Assembly (NCBI GenBank): GCA_002694345.1
Contig: NZLV01000175.1
Location: 1-5,529 of the forward strand
Reading direction: 5' to 3'
From: Maricaulis sp.
Lineage (GTDB): Bacteria; Pseudomonadota; Alphaproteobacteria; Caulobacterales; Maricaulaceae
DNA length: 5,529 nt
This document shows positions 1-5,529 of the stretch, piece after piece. Each line of letters begins with the position of its first letter. The first letter of the stretch is position 1. Both the position numbers and the translations under genes were made by a program. The notes under the pieces were generated by a model that did not search any database, had not been told where the DNA came from, and saw only the letters and a program-made list of their open reading frames with translations.

Positions 1-426
1 ATCACCCTGTCGCTTGTTCTGGGCAGTATCGGCTATCTCGGCTTCGGTTTGGCGACCGAGGGCTGGATGGTCTACGCGGTGATTGCTTTCGGGGCGCTGG
101 GCGGGATCGGCCAGCCGGCGCTTCAGGGCGTGATGTCGCGCATCGTGCCGCCCAATGCCCAGGGCGAGTTGCAAGGCGCCATGACCGCCCTGCAAAGCTT
201 GTCCATGATTATCGGACCGCTGACCATGTCGCGCGTGTTCGCGCACTTCTCTCAGGAAGGCGCGGCGGTGACTTTTGTCGGAGCCCCGTTCGCGATGGCC
301 TCCATCCTGACGGTTCTCGCTCTGAGCATCGCCTTGGGCGCGCGCAAGTTCGATCCGGGCCCTGCCGCCGGCGATGATCCCGATCATGTCATGGACACCG
401 CGCCCCGCGTCGCCAAGGCGGACTAG
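1..426 (+). CDS. TetA-like MFS efflux transporter, C-terminal part (5' end outside window)
   Basis: The reading frame is open from base 1 and ends at TAG 424-426, giving 141 residues of a protein that in this family is about 400 long. The visible part is hydrophobic, with roughly the last four membrane segments (about residues 1-18, 21-42, 62-80 and 89-110), then a polar, charged cytoplasmic-type tail. The stretch from GWM through GGIGQPALQGVMSR and on to GELQGAMTALQSLSMIIGP closely matches the same region of TetA tetracycline/H+ antiporters (GGIGMPALQ, QGQLQGSLAALTSL, IVGPL in TetA(C), from memory). I therefore place it in the TetA-type drug:H+ antiporter branch of the major facilitator superfamily, in the inner membrane. 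Substrate cannot be inferred: many chromosomal relatives do not confer tetracycline resistance. It is followed by a possible terminator and 107 bases of spacer, so it is probably not part of the miaB operon. Family call is firm; function is open. Confidence 0.88.
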   Translation: MTLSLVLGSIGYLGFGLATEGWMVYAVIAFGALGGIGQPALQGVMSRIVPPNAQGELQGAMTALQSLSMIIGPLTMSRVFAHFSQEGAAVTFVGAPFAMASILTVLALSIALGARKFDPGPAAGDDPDHVMDTAPRVAKAD

Positions 427-432
427 TCTTGC

Positions 433-458
433 GGGCCTTGCGCGAAGGCCCCATTTCC
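433..458 (+). terminator. Possible intrinsic terminator after the MFS gene
   Basis: A perfect 7-bp inverted repeat, GGGCCTT (433-439) and AAGGCCC (445-451), with a 5-base loop GCGCG, begins seven bases after the MFS stop codon. It is followed by CATTTCC, a poor T-tract. Position and stem strength suit a Rho-independent terminator; the weak T-run argues for only partial termination or for a transcript-stabilising hairpin. Because the repeat is symmetric, a role on either strand is possible, but no - strand gene converges here. Confidence 0.45.
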
Positions 459-466
459 ATCATAAC
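438..466 (+). promoter_or_regulatory. Weak candidate promoter for the miaB operon
   Basis: TTGCGC (438-443) and CATAAC (461-466) are separated by 17 bases and loosely resemble -35 (TTGACA, 3 of 6) and -10 (TATAAT, 4 of 6) elements. Transcription would start near 473 and leave a leader of about 60 bases before miaB. The -35 part lies inside the preceding inverted repeat, which weakens the case. It is the best candidate in the only sizeable gap upstream of five tightly packed genes. Alphaproteobacterial housekeeping promoters are degenerate, so this stays tentative. Confidence 0.28.
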
Positions 467-506
467 GCCCGGCTTCCCGGACACGGTTCGGGTGAGGCTG
501 CAAGGA

Positions 507-524
507 CGGGCCGGATCGGGCCCG
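507..524 (+). other. GC-only hairpin abutting the miaB ribosome binding site
   Basis: CGGGCC (507-512) and GGCCCG (519-524) form a perfect 6-bp all-GC stem with loop GGATCG. The last G of the stem is also the first base of the miaB Shine-Dalgarno sequence, so the structure sits directly next to the initiation region. It could modulate translation or mRNA stability, or be a chance product of high GC content. Confidence 0.35.
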
Positions 525-529
525 GAAGG
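524..529 (+). promoter_or_regulatory. Ribosome binding site deciding the miaB start
   Basis: GGAAGG lies four bases before ATG 534. It supports this ATG over the upstream in-frame TTG at 429, which has no Shine-Dalgarno sequence and would add 35 residues with no counterpart in MiaB. Confidence 0.65.
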
Positions 530-533
530 TTTC

Positions 534-1904
534 ATGAGTTCGACGCGCAAACGCCTGTTTATCAAGACCTATGGCTGCCAGATGAATGTCTACGACTCCG
601 AACGGATGCGGGATGTTCTGGCGCCGCTGGGCTATGAGCCGGCCGATGAGCCCGATGGCGCCGACCTGGTCATTCTCAATACCTGCCACATCCGCGAAAA
701 GGCGGCCGAGAAAGTCTATTCCGAGCTGGGTCGCCTGCGCCCGCTGAAGGAAGAAAAGGCGGCGACGGGCGGCATGACCATCGCCGTGGCCGGTTGCGTC
801 GCCCAGGCCGAAGGCGCGGAAATCATGAAACGCGCACCGGTCGTCGATCTCGTCGTCGGTCCGCAGACCTATCACAAACTCCCCGAACTGATCGCCCAGA
901 CCCATCGCGCCCGCGGCGAGGCGCTGGATACCGAGTTCGAGGTCGAGGACAAGTTCGACAAGCTGGGCAATGACCGCCAGGTCGACGGCTATACGGCCTT
1001 CGTGACGGTCCAGGAAGGTTGCGACAAGTTCTGCACTTTCTGCGTTGTGCCTTATACGCGCGGTGCCGAATGGTCCCGCCCGGTCGACCAGATCGTTTCG
1101 GAAGTCCGCGCCCTGGCCGCAAAGGGCGTGCGCGAGGTGACCCTGCTGGGCCAGAACGTCAACGCCTTTCATGGCGAGCCGCCGGCCGGCCGTGAAGCGG
1201 ACGGACCCTGGGGGCTTGGCCAGTTGGTCCGTCACCTTGCCCTGATCGGCGGGATCGAGCGCATCCGCTTCACCACCTCGCATCCGCGCGACATGGAGGA
1301 GGACCTGATCCAGGCCTTCGCCGATACGCCCAAGTTGATGCCCTATTTCCACCTGCCGGTTCAGTCGGGCTCGGACAAGATCCTGAAAGCCATGAACCGC
1401 CAGCACACCGGCGAAGAGTATCTGGCGATCATCGAACGCCTGCGGGCTGCGCGACCGGATATCGCCATTTCCGGTGACATGATCGTCGGCTTTCCCGGGG
1501 AGACGGACAAGGATTTCGAGGCCACGCTGGATCTGGTCCGACAGGTCAATTACGCCTCCTGTTTCTCCTTCAAGTATTCGCGCCGTCCGGGCACGCCGGG
1601 TGCGGCCATGTTCAACCAGGTCGATGAAGCGGTGAAGACCGAGCGTCTGGCGGTTCTGCAGGACCTGCTCAACCAGCAGCAGGTCGCTTTCAATGAAAGC
1701 CAGATCGGCCGCACCCTGCCGGTCCTGTTCGAGAAGGCTGGCCGCAAGGAAGGCCAGCTCCATGGGCGCTCCCCCTATCTCCAGTCGGTCCATGTCGACG
1801 GACCGGCCAGCCTGATCGGCAAGATCGCCGATGTCCGTATCGAAGCGGCCTCGCGCAATGCGCTGACCGGCCGGCTCGTCGACGGGGAGAGGAGCGCCGC
1901 GTGA
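534..1904 (+). CDS. miaB: tRNA-2-methylthio-N6-isopentenyladenosine37 synthase MiaB
   Basis: A 456-residue radical-SAM methylthiotransferase. MiaB adds a methylthio group at C2 of isopentenyladenosine-37 in tRNAs reading UNN codons, stabilising codon pairing; it acts in the cytoplasm and uses two [4Fe-4S] clusters. The N-terminal UPF0004 domain carries the three cluster cysteines C15 (TYGCQMN), C51 (NTCHIREKA) and C88 (VAGCVAQ). The radical-SAM motif CDKFCTFC supplies C163, C167 and C170 and is followed by VVPYTRG. TTSHPRDM, FHLPVQSGSDKIL and GDMIVGFPGET are typical MiaB core motifs, and a TRAM RNA-binding domain occupies about residues 390-450. NTCHIREKA favours MiaB over its paralogues RimO and MtaB. 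Length is normal. The ATG at 534 is chosen because family similarity begins there and a Shine-Dalgarno sequence precedes it. First gene of the operon; its stop overlaps the phoH start by four bases. Confidence 0.97.
   Translation: MSSTRKRLFIKTYGCQMNVYDSERMRDVLAPLGYEPADEPDGADLVILNTCHIREKAAEKVYSELGRLRPLKEEKAATGGMTIAVAGCVAQAEGAEIMKRAPVVDLVVGPQTYHKLPELIAQTHRARGEALDTEFEVEDKFDKLGNDRQVDGYTAFVTVQEGCDKFCTFCVVPYTRGAEWSRPVDQIVSEVRALAAKGVREVTLLGQNVNAFHGEPPAGREADGPWGLGQLVRHLALIGGIERIRFTTSHPRDMEEDLIQAFADTPKLMPYFHLPVQSGSDKILKAMNRQHTGEEYLAIIERLRAARPDIAISGDMIVGFPGETDKDFEATLDLVRQVNYASCFSFKYSRRPGTPGAAMFNQVDEAVKTERLAVLQDLLNQQQVAFNESQIGRTLPVLFEKAGRKEGQLHGRSPYLQSVHVDGPASLIGKIADVRIEAASRNALTGRLVDGERSAA
1888..1894 (+). 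promoter_or_regulatory. Strong ribosome binding site for the GTG start of phoH
   Basis: AGAGGAG lies six bases before GTG 1901, inside the last codons of miaB. It settles the non-ATG start; no ATG lies nearby in frame. Confidence 0.75.
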
Positions 1905-2935
1905 CCGCGCCCAAAACCCCGTCCCGGCCCCGCGCGGCAAAGCCGAAGCGTCAGGCCTCCGAGACCGTCTTCTTTGATGATGCCGAACGCCTTCGCGGCC
2001 TGGCCGGAGCCGGTGACCGTTTCCTGATCATGATCGAGCAGGATCTGGGTGTGCGCCTGTCGGCGCCCGGTGGCGGTCAGATCGTCATCTCCGCGGAAGA
2101 CGGGGCGGCTCGCGATGAGGCCAAACGCGTCATCCGCCGTCTCTATGACAGTCTGGAACACGGGCTGACCTGTGACGAGGCTGCGGTTCGCGCCGCCCTG
2201 CGCATGCGCGACCGCGACGAGGCGGATCCGGGCCAGGATGATGGTGTCATTCGCGTACCGCGCGGTTCCAGCCTGATCGCACGCACCGATGGCCAGCGCG
2301 AATACGTGCGCCAGCTGAAGAATGACAAGGCCTATGACCTGATCTTCGGTGTGGGCCCGGCCGGTACCGGCAAGACCCTGCTGGCGGTGGCCTATGGCGC
2401 CTCGCTTCTGGTCCAGCACAAGGTGGAAAAGCTCATCATCACGCGGCCGGCCGTCGAGGCCGGCGAGAAGCTGGGCTTCCTGCCGGGCGATCTGAACGAA
2501 AAGGTCGATCCCTATCTCCTGCCTGTCTGGGATGCCCTGGCCGATACGCTGGGCCGCTATCAGTTGGACAAGATGCGCGAGGACGGCCGGATCGAAGTGG
2601 CGCCGATCGCCTTCATGCGCGGCCGCACGCTGAACCGGGCCTTCATCGTGGTCGATGAGGCGCAGAATGCCTCGCGCGCCCAGATGCAAATGGTGCTGAC
2701 CCGCCTGGGTGAGGGATCGCGCATGGCGGTCACCGGCGACCCCAGCCAGGTCGATCTGGGTCCGCGCGATCCGTCCGGCCTGCCGCACGCCCTCGACCTG
2801 CTCAAGAACACCAAAGGTGTTGCCATCACACGCTTTTCGCGTGTTGATGTGGTCCGGCATGATCTGGTCGCCCGGATCGTGGAAGCCTATGAGGAAGATG
2901 CCCGCAAACCTGCGGGTGCCGATCGGGACCGATGA
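1901..2935 (+). CDS. phoH: PhoH-like (YbeZ-type) P-loop ATPase
   Basis: A 344-residue cytoplasmic PhoH-family ATPase, orthologous by position and motifs to E. coli YbeZ (PhoL in some annotations). Walker A is GPAGTGKT (152-159), Walker B is IVVDEAQN (249-256, acidic pair D252/E253), and TGDPSQVDLG (from 278) is the conserved downstream motif, arranged as in superfamily 1 helicase-like proteins. The first 20 residues are basic and Pro/Ala-rich; residues about 25-140 form the usual N-terminal domain before the ATPase core. The family is linked to RNA metabolism and YbeZ has been reported to interact with YbeY; the exact reaction is not settled. The old name came from a phosphate-starvation gene and does not imply phosphate regulation here; I see no Pho box. 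Start is GTG with a strong Shine-Dalgarno sequence and a GTGA overlap with miaB; the end overlaps ybeY by ATGA. Family call is secure. Confidence 0.95.
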   Translation: MTAPKTPSRPRAAKPKRQASETVFFDDAERLRGLAGAGDRFLIMIEQDLGVRLSAPGGGQIVISAEDGAARDEAKRVIRRLYDSLEHGLTCDEAAVRAALRMRDRDEADPGQDDGVIRVPRGSSLIARTDGQREYVRQLKNDKAYDLIFGVGPAGTGKTLLAVAYGASLLVQHKVEKLIITRPAVEAGEKLGFLPGDLNEKVDPYLLPVWDALADTLGRYQLDKMREDGRIEVAPIAFMRGRTLNRAFIVVDEAQNASRAQMQMVLTRLGEGSRMAVTGDPSQVDLGPRDPSGLPHALDLLKNTKGVAITRFSRVDVVRHDLVARIVEAYEEDARKPAGADRDR

Positions 2936-3384
2936 ACGCAGTCGATTTGATCGTCGAGGACGAGGCCTGGGACAGGCTGGAGGGCAAGGCGACCCTCGCC
3001 GAAACCTCTGTCGCGGCGGCCCAGTGCGAAATAGATGACATCCTGCCCGGTGTGGTCGCCATCCTGTTCACGAGTGATGAAGCGGTGGCCCAGCTCAACA
3101 AGGGTTTCCGGAGCAAGGACGGGCCGACCAATGTCCTGTCCTTCCCGGCAGGCGAACACGCGGACAACCATCTTGGCGACATTGCACTCGCCTGGGGCGT
3201 GGTGGAACGCGAAGCCGCCGACAAACAGATTTCCGTGGAAGATCACGTGCGACACCTGATCGTGCATGGATTCCTGCATTTGCAGGGTTATGATCACCAG
3301 AACGATGATGAAGCCGAACAGATGGAAGACCTTGAACGCCGGGCCCTGGCCCGGCTGGGTGTCAGCGATCCCTATGCCGAATGA
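2932..3384 (+). CDS. ybeY: Endoribonuclease YbeY (rRNA maturation factor)
   Basis: A 150-residue, UPF0054-family zinc metalloprotein, close to the usual length. YbeY takes part in 16S rRNA 3'-end maturation and in ribosome quality control with RNase R. The zinc-site signature is complete: HLIVHGFLHLQGYDH has H112, H116 and H122 as ligands, in the H-x3-H-x5-H pattern. The other hallmark, GFRSKDGPTNVLSFP, includes R60, equivalent to the functionally important Arg59 of E. coli YbeY. No signal peptide or membrane segment; cytoplasmic. The start ATG overlaps the phoH stop (ATGA), and only a weak GGGA precedes it three bases upstream, so translation probably depends on ribosomes finishing phoH. That pairing fits the reported partnership of the two proteins. 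A 26-base spacer follows before corC. Confidence 0.96.
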   Translation: MNAVDLIVEDEAWDRLEGKATLAETSVAAAQCEIDDILPGVVAILFTSDEAVAQLNKGFRSKDGPTNVLSFPAGEHADNHLGDIALAWGVVEREAADKQISVEDHVRHLIVHGFLHLQGYDHQNDDEAEQMEDLERRALARLGVSDPYAE

Positions 3385-3390
3385 CCTGTC

Positions 3391-3407
3391 TCGCCCCGGA
3401 GGGGTGA
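3391..3407 (+). other. Hairpin that can mask the corC ribosome binding site
   Basis: TCGCCCC (3391-3397) pairs with GGGGTGA (3401-3407) through seven base pairs, one of them G-U, around a GGA triloop. The right arm plus loop contains the corC Shine-Dalgarno sequence, so the fold would hide it. The stem begins six bases after the ybeY stop, close enough for a terminating ribosome to open it. The pairing is seen in the sequence; the regulatory role is inferred. Confidence 0.45.
3398..3404 (+). promoter_or_regulatory. Strong ribosome binding site of corC
   Basis: GGAGGGG lies six bases before ATG 3411, near-ideal strength and spacing. It is the strongest site in the operon and belongs to the only internal gene whose start does not overlap the preceding stop. 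Confidence 0.75.
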
Positions 3408-3410
3408 CCC

Positions 3411-4301
3411 ATGGCTGACACAAGCCCTGCCAACGGCACGCCGCGGCGTTCCCTGCTGGACCGCCTTCTGCGGCGCAGTGAGGCCGAGCCGCCGGTTTCG
3501 CCCGCTCCCGCCACCCAGCACCCCCTGATCGAAGCCGATGCGCTGGATCAGCTGAGGGTAGTGGATGTGATGGTGCCACGCGCCGATATTGTCGGTGTCG
3601 AGGTGACCACGCCGCTCGGGGAGTTGGCCAAGATCTTCGCCGAGGCCGCGCATTCGCGCCTGCCGATCTATCGCGAGACGCTGGATGACCCGGTGGGCGT
3701 GGTGCACATCAAGGATGTGATCGCGCATCTGGCTCCGCCGGCATCCGGTCGCCGTCCGGCCGGATGGCTGACCAAGGAAGTCCTGCCCTCGATTGCCCGT
3801 CCGCTCCTGTTTGCGCCCCCCTCGATGAAGGCGACCGATCTGTTGCGCCGCATGCAGGGTCGCCGCATGCACCTGGCCTTGGTCGTGGACGAGTATGGCG
3901 GCACGGACGGCCTGGTGACGCTGGAAGACCTGATCGAGCCCATCGTCGGCGATATCGAGGACGAGCATGATGACGAGGATTCCCCGTTGATCCGCGCCCG
4001 CGGTCCGGGGGTCTGGGATGTCGATGCCCGCGCCGAGATCGACGTGTTCGAAGGTGTGGTCGGCGAGGAGATCGCTGCCGAGGATGAAGACGAGGATGTC
4101 GACAGTCTCGGTGGTCTGGTCTTCACCCTGATCGGTCGCGTGCCGGAACGGGGCGAGGTGATCGGGCATCCGACCGGTTATGAATTCGAGGTCCTGGAAG
4201 CCGATAGCCGCCGCATCAAGCGGATGCGGGTCCGCGCGCCTTCGCGCAAGCCCAAGGCGACTGCCCCGGAAGACAGTGGCGGAGACGGTTCCGCATCATG
4301 A
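3411..4301 (+). CDS. ybeX: CBS-domain protein CorC/YbeX (TlyC/HlyC family)
   Basis: A 296-residue protein of the short, soluble CorC/HlyC type. A Pro/Arg-rich N-terminal tail (about 1-45) precedes CBS domain 1 (about 47-108, opening with DVMVPRADI, closing with HIKDVI), CBS domain 2 (about 121-182, with LVVDEYGG at 157-164 and LEDLIEPIVGDI at 171-182) and the CorC_HlyC transporter-associated domain (about 200-281, with DSLGGLVF at 231-238). There is no membrane-spanning DUF21 domain, which separates it from CNNM-type transporters such as CorB. CBS pairs bind adenine nucleotides. The E. coli orthologue YbeX (CorC) has been linked to Mg2+/Co2+ homeostasis and ribosome metabolism; the name hemolysin C/TlyC is historical and gives no reason to assume haemolysis. 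Its own strong Shine-Dalgarno sequence drives it; the end overlaps lnt by ATGA. Also annotated corC or tlyC. Confidence 0.94.
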   Translation: MADTSPANGTPRRSLLDRLLRRSEAEPPVSPAPATQHPLIEADALDQLRVVDVMVPRADIVGVEVTTPLGELAKIFAEAAHSRLPIYRETLDDPVGVVHIKDVIAHLAPPASGRRPAGWLTKEVLPSIARPLLFAPPSMKATDLLRRMQGRRMHLALVVDEYGGTDGLVTLEDLIEPIVGDIEDEHDDEDSPLIRARGPGVWDVDARAEIDVFEGVVGEEIAAEDEDEDVDSLGGLVFTLIGRVPERGEVIGHPTGYEFEVLEADSRRIKRMRVRAPSRKPKATAPEDSGGDGSAS

Positions 4302-5529
4302 ATTGGCGCCGCCTCTCTGTCATGCGTCCGCGAGCCTGGCTGGCCGCGCGGCGGGGCTGGCGGCATCGCCTCTATCTGGTGCTGGCGGGCGGCCTGTCCG
4401 CCCTGTCCATGGCGCCCCTCCACTTCTGGCCTGCCCTCATGGTCGGGCTGTGCGTTTTCCTGTGGAGCCTGGACGGCGCCCGCCGGACCGACCGGCCTGT
4501 CCGCTCCGCCCTGTTGCGCGGCTTCCTGTTCGGCTTCGGCCTGTTCCTGGCCGGGACTTTCTGGATCGCCTTTGCCTTCATTACGCGCGGCCCCGGCTAT
4601 GGCGCGCTCGTGCCCGTTGCCCTGCCCGGATTTGCGGCCCTGCTGGCAATTTTCTGGGGCCTAGCGGGTCTGCTCTATGTCCGCCTGGCGCAGCGCTCGG
4701 AATGGCGGGTCCTGGTTTTCGCGGCTGTCATCACCCTGACCGAGGGTGTGCGCGGACATTTGTTCGGCGGCCTGCCCTGGAACCTGCCAGCCTACACCTG
4801 GTCGGCCGGAGGGCTGATCAGCCAGTCGGCCGCCTGGGCCGGGGTCTATGGGCTCACCTTCCTGACCGTCTACATGCTGGCCTCGCCGGCGGTCGCGCTG
4901 GGCTCGCGCTTCCGCCTGACCCGACTGATGCCGCTCATGTCCGCTGCCATCCTGGCGCTGATCCTGGCCTGTTTCGGCGCGCTCCGCCTGTCCGCCATGC
5001 CGGAAGGCGAGCAGCCGGATGTGCGCATCCGCCTCGTCGAGGCCGGGTTGAGCCAGTCGGAGAAATGGGGTCCGGGCGGGGGCGAGATCTCGCGCGACCG
5101 CTATCTGGACCTGACCGCTGAAGCCGGTTTGGACACGGTCACCCATGTCGTCTGGCCGGAAGGGGCCCTGCCGATCTTCATGCTTGAGGATGGCGATACG
5201 CTCGGCCGGATCGCGCAGACGCTGGATCAGGGTCAGATTTTGATGGCCGGGGTCAATCGCCGGGCCCGCCTGGAAGACGGGTATGCCTATTACAACGCCC
5301 TTGCCGTGATGCGGTTCTCCTCCGGGTCCCCCCGCATCGAGGGTCTGTATGACAAGGTCCGCCTGACCCCGTTCGGTGAAATGGTTCCGATGTCCTGGCT
5401 GTTGCGCCTGATCGGGTTTGACGAGTTCACCCGCTACCAGTTCACGCCCGGTCCGGCCCCTTCCGTTCTGACCCCTACCGGGGCACCGCCGGTCTTGCCG
5501 CTGATCTGCTACGAAGCGATTTTCCCGGG
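4298..5529 (+). CDS. lnt: Apolipoprotein N-acyltransferase Lnt (3' end outside window)
   Basis: The frame is open from ATG 4298 to the window end: 410 residues, of about 520-550 expected. Lnt transfers an acyl chain from phospholipid to the N-terminal cysteine of lipoproteins in the inner membrane. A basic N-terminus (RRGWRHR) is followed by several hydrophobic segments (first at about 25-57) with the family motif PWNLPAYTW, then a carbon-nitrogen hydrolase domain from about residue 240. The catalytic triad is visible: E288 (WPEGALP), K353 (YDKVRLTPFGEMVP) and C404 (ICYEAIF). Spacing (65 and 51) is close to E. coli E267-K335-C387. W257, E361, Y405 and E406 match E. coli W237, E343, Y388 and E389. 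Missing are the end of the hydrolase domain and the last membrane helix. Start: ATGA overlap with corC; GGAGA at 4281-4285 is rather far (12 bases), suggesting coupling. ATG 4322 is a less likely alternative. Confidence 0.96.
   Translation, partial: MNWRRLSVMRPRAWLAARRGWRHRLYLVLAGGLSALSMAPLHFWPALMVGLCVFLWSLDGARRTDRPVRSALLRGFLFGFGLFLAGTFWIAFAFITRGPGYGALVPVALPGFAALLAIFWGLAGLLYVRLAQRSEWRVLVFAAVITLTEGVRGHLFGGLPWNLPAYTWSAGGLISQSAAWAGVYGLTFLTVYMLASPAVALGSRFRLTRLMPLMSAAILALILACFGALRLSAMPEGEQPDVRIRLVEAGLSQSEKWGPGGGEISRDRYLDLTAEAGLDTVTHVVWPEGALPIFMLEDGDTLGRIAQTLDQGQILMAGVNRRARLEDGYAYYNALAVMRFSSGSPRIEGLYDKVRLTPFGEMVPMSWLLRLIGFDEFTRYQFTPGPAPSVLTPTGAPPVLPLICYEAIFP

Noticed and set aside
429..533. N-terminal extension of miaB from TTG 429
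   Set aside because: The extra 35 residues match nothing in MiaB, no ribosome binding site precedes the TTG, and ATG 534 has one.
423..1940. A 505-codon open frame on the - strand covering all of miaB
   Set aside because: It mirrors a highly conserved miaB gene, shows no recognisable domain, and has the Asp/Arg/Gln/Gly-rich composition typical of the antisense frame of GC-rich codon usage. No Shine-Dalgarno or promoter supports it.
1775..2860. A 361-codon open frame on the - strand opposite phoH and the end of miaB
   Set aside because: Same antisense codon-bias effect; it crosses the miaB/phoH junction and lies opposite conserved Walker motifs.
3385..3410. The 3391-3407 hairpin as a transcription terminator
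   Set aside because: No T-tract follows; the next bases are CCC and the corC start codon, and the downstream genes belong to the same conserved operon.
2887..3579. A 230-codon - strand frame spanning ybeY and the start of corC
   Set aside because: It overlies the conserved ybeY zinc-site region, has no recognisable motif and would disrupt a compact operon.
3950..4110. Two very acidic stretches in corC (about residues 181-190 and 224-231) as an unusual insertion or metal-binding element
   Set aside because: Acidic linkers in these positions, after CBS domain 2 and before the DSLGG motif, are common in the CorC/HlyC family.
4180..5121. A 313-codon + strand frame overlapping the end of corC and most of lnt
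   Set aside because: It is out of frame with both genes and rich in Pro, Arg and Ala; the lnt frame from 4298 has the membrane segments and catalytic motifs instead.

Overview
The window is a GC-rich bacterial chromosome segment with six genes, all on the + strand and almost without gaps. The high G/C at third codon positions, the gene order and the protein sequences point to an alphaproteobacterium. A marine Caulobacterales/Maricaulales-type organism (Maricaulis/Hyphomonadaceae-like) is my best guess, but that is inference. Strong depletion of the CcrM methylation motif GANTC (three sites in 5.5 kb) fits this group.

Layout. Positions 1-426 hold the C-terminal third of a TetA-like major facilitator (MFS) efflux pump whose start lies outside the window. 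Positions 427-533 form the only intergenic region over 100 bases. It contains a GC-rich inverted repeat that may terminate the pump transcript, a weak promoter-like sequence, and a second hairpin just before the miaB ribosome binding site. From 534 onward runs a compact operon: miaB (534-1904), phoH/ybeZ (1901-2935), ybeY (2932-3384), corC/ybeX (3411-4301) and lnt (from 4298, cut by the window end after all catalytic residues are visible). Three junctions are 4-base stop/start overlaps (GTGA, ATGA, ATGA). The fourth, ybeY-corC, has a 26-base spacer with a strong Shine-Dalgarno sequence that can fold into a hairpin.

How the genes fit together. The order miaB-ybeZ-ybeY-ybeX-lnt is the same as in Escherichia coli and is widely conserved in proteobacteria. 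MiaB modifies tRNA. PhoH/YbeZ is a P-loop ATPase that partners YbeY, the zinc endoribonuclease of rRNA maturation and ribosome quality control. YbeX/CorC is a CBS-domain protein linked to divalent cation and ribosome homeostasis. Lnt finishes lipoprotein acylation. The operon therefore joins RNA/ribosome maturation to envelope biogenesis.

I see no mobile element, CRISPR array, RNA gene or phage gene, and nothing I would call a new biological system. The observations worth a second look are small regulatory ones: the hairpin over the corC ribosome binding site, the chain of translational couplings, the terminator/promoter region before miaB, and the GANTC depletion. Very long antisense reading frames opposite miaB and phoH are codon-bias shadows, not genes.
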